From: Desulforudis sp.
GTDB taxonomy: Bacteria; Bacillota; Desulfotomaculia; Desulfotomaculales; Desulforudaceae
Assembly: GCA_014859075.1 (NCBI GenBank)
Contig: JACUUW010000122.1
Coordinates: forward strand, 1 to 5,902
Direction: 5' to 3'
Length of the DNA stretch: 5,902 bases
A model generated the notes under the pieces. The model worked only from the letters and a program-made list of their open reading frames with translations, was not told the DNA's origin and ran no database searches. The first letter of the stretch is position 1, and the number at the start of each line of letters is the position of its first letter. This document shows, piece after piece, positions 5,369 through 5,902 of the stretch. The translations under genes and the position numbers were made by a program.

Positions 5369-5902
5369 ATGCTGGAGCGGGTGGTGGTTGTCGCCCGGAT
5401 GATCCGGGTCGAGCACACCGTCTTTGCCCTTCCTTTCGCTTACATCGGCGCCGTGCTGGTGGAGCAGCGGATTCCGGACGCGCACACCTTGTTGTGGATC
5501 ACCCTGGCCATGATCGGGGCGCGTACGGCCGCCATGTCCTTAAACCGGATCATTGACCGGCACCTGGACGCCGCCAACCCCCGGACCGCCGACCGGGCCC
5601 TGCCGCGCGGCTTTGTGTCCGTGGCCGAGGTCTGGGTGTACGTCGTTCTCTCCCTGGCGCTTCTGTTCCTGGCCGCCACGCAGCTGAGCCCGATGTGCGT
5701 GAAGCTCTTCCCGCTGGCGGTGGTCGGCCTGGTTTTGTACTCCTACACGAAGCGGATCACCTGGACCTGTCATCTGTGGCTCGGGGCGGTGCTCGGCGGC
5801 ACCCCGCTGGCGGGCTGGATCGCCGTTTCCGACAGCCTGTCGTGGGTGCCGATCATGCTGGGCGTCGGCGTGCTGTTTTGGGTTGCCGGGTTTGACGTCG
5901 TC
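5369..5902 (+). CDS. ubiA: UbiA-family aromatic prenyltransferase (4-hydroxybenzoate/MqnP-like), 3' end outside window
   Basis: The frame runs open from ATG 5369 to the window end, giving 178 residues of a family usually near 290. SD-like GGGGAG (5353-5358) and GAGAGG (5361-5366) precede the start, and the gap to menG is 28 bp, so it is in the same operon. UbiA enzymes are integral membrane proteins that join a polyprenyl diphosphate to an aromatic ring. The first Asp-rich motif is intact: N59, D63 and D67 in NRIIDRHLDAANPRTADR (59-76), followed by LPRG. YSYTKRITW (124-132) and GGTPLAGWIAV (143-153) are further family blocks. Hydrophobic segments fall near 18-32, 41-57, 88-104, 111-125, 135-152 and 160-175. 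The window ends at GFDVV (174-178), just where the second Asp motif should begin. The NRIIDRxxDAxNPRT form is typical of the 4-hydroxybenzoate/futalosine-pathway branch rather than MenA. This branch assignment is from memory of family patterns. Confidence 0.9.
   Translation, partial: MLERVVVVARMIRVEHTVFALPFAYIGAVLVEQRIPDAHTLLWITLAMIGARTAAMSLNRIIDRHLDAANPRTADRALPRGFVSVAEVWVYVVLSLALLFLAATQLSPMCVKLFPLAVVGLVLYSYTKRITWTCHLWLGAVLGGTPLAGWIAVSDSLSWVPIMLGVGVLFWVAGFDVV

Noticed and set aside
4282..5418. Minus-strand open frame of 378 aa across hepS, menG and the start of ubiA
   Set aside because: It spans three well-supported + strand genes and encodes Pro/Arg/His-rich low-complexity sequence with no recognisable motif.

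Overview
The window is GC-rich bacterial DNA with every recognisable gene on the + strand. Strong Shine-Dalgarno sites, GTG starts, a near-consensus sigma-A promoter and a two-subunit (HepS-type) polyprenyl diphosphate synthase suggest a high-GC Firmicute. A Desulfotomaculum/Desulforudis/Pelotomaculum-like clostridium is my best guess. This is inferred from gene content and signals and was not tested by any search.

Layout. Positions 1-768 hold the C-terminal part of a GT-B fold family-4 glycosyltransferase whose start lies before the window. Positions 808-3009 encode a 733-aa protein: a signal peptide, a large domain resembling the alkaline phosphatase superfamily, and about ten membrane segments with polar conserved-looking motifs. 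I cannot assign it a function. A sigma-A promoter (3026-3053) followed by overlapping palindromes (3059-3095) precedes speD (3135-3524), a pyruvoyl-dependent decarboxylase of the S-adenosylmethionine decarboxylase family, which ends in an intrinsic terminator (3576-3620). A non-coding stretch of about 285 bp carries that terminator and a second candidate promoter (3647-3675). It leads into a tightly spaced operon: hepS (3810-4601), a menG/ubiE-type methyltransferase (4612-5340) and a ubiA-type prenyltransferase (from 5369, cut by the window end).

How the genes work together. The last three genes form a menaquinone tail-and-finishing module. HepS, with a catalytic component II not seen here, makes the heptaprenyl diphosphate side chain. 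The UbiA-type enzyme attaches the chain to an aromatic acid. The MenG/UbiE-type enzyme performs the C-methylation. The UbiA protein carries an NRIIDRxxDAxNPRT block typical of the 4-hydroxybenzoate/MqnP-like branch rather than MenA, which hints at the futalosine route to menaquinone. speD appears to be a single-gene transcription unit with no spermidine synthase beside it. The glycosyltransferase and the 733-aa membrane protein may belong to a separate cell-envelope locus.

The points most worth a second look are the uncharacterised 733-aa fusion protein, the overlapping palindromes at the predicted speD transcription start, and the departures of the methyltransferase from the usual UbiE/MenG signatures. 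I saw no tRNA, rRNA, CRISPR array, insertion sequence or phage gene.
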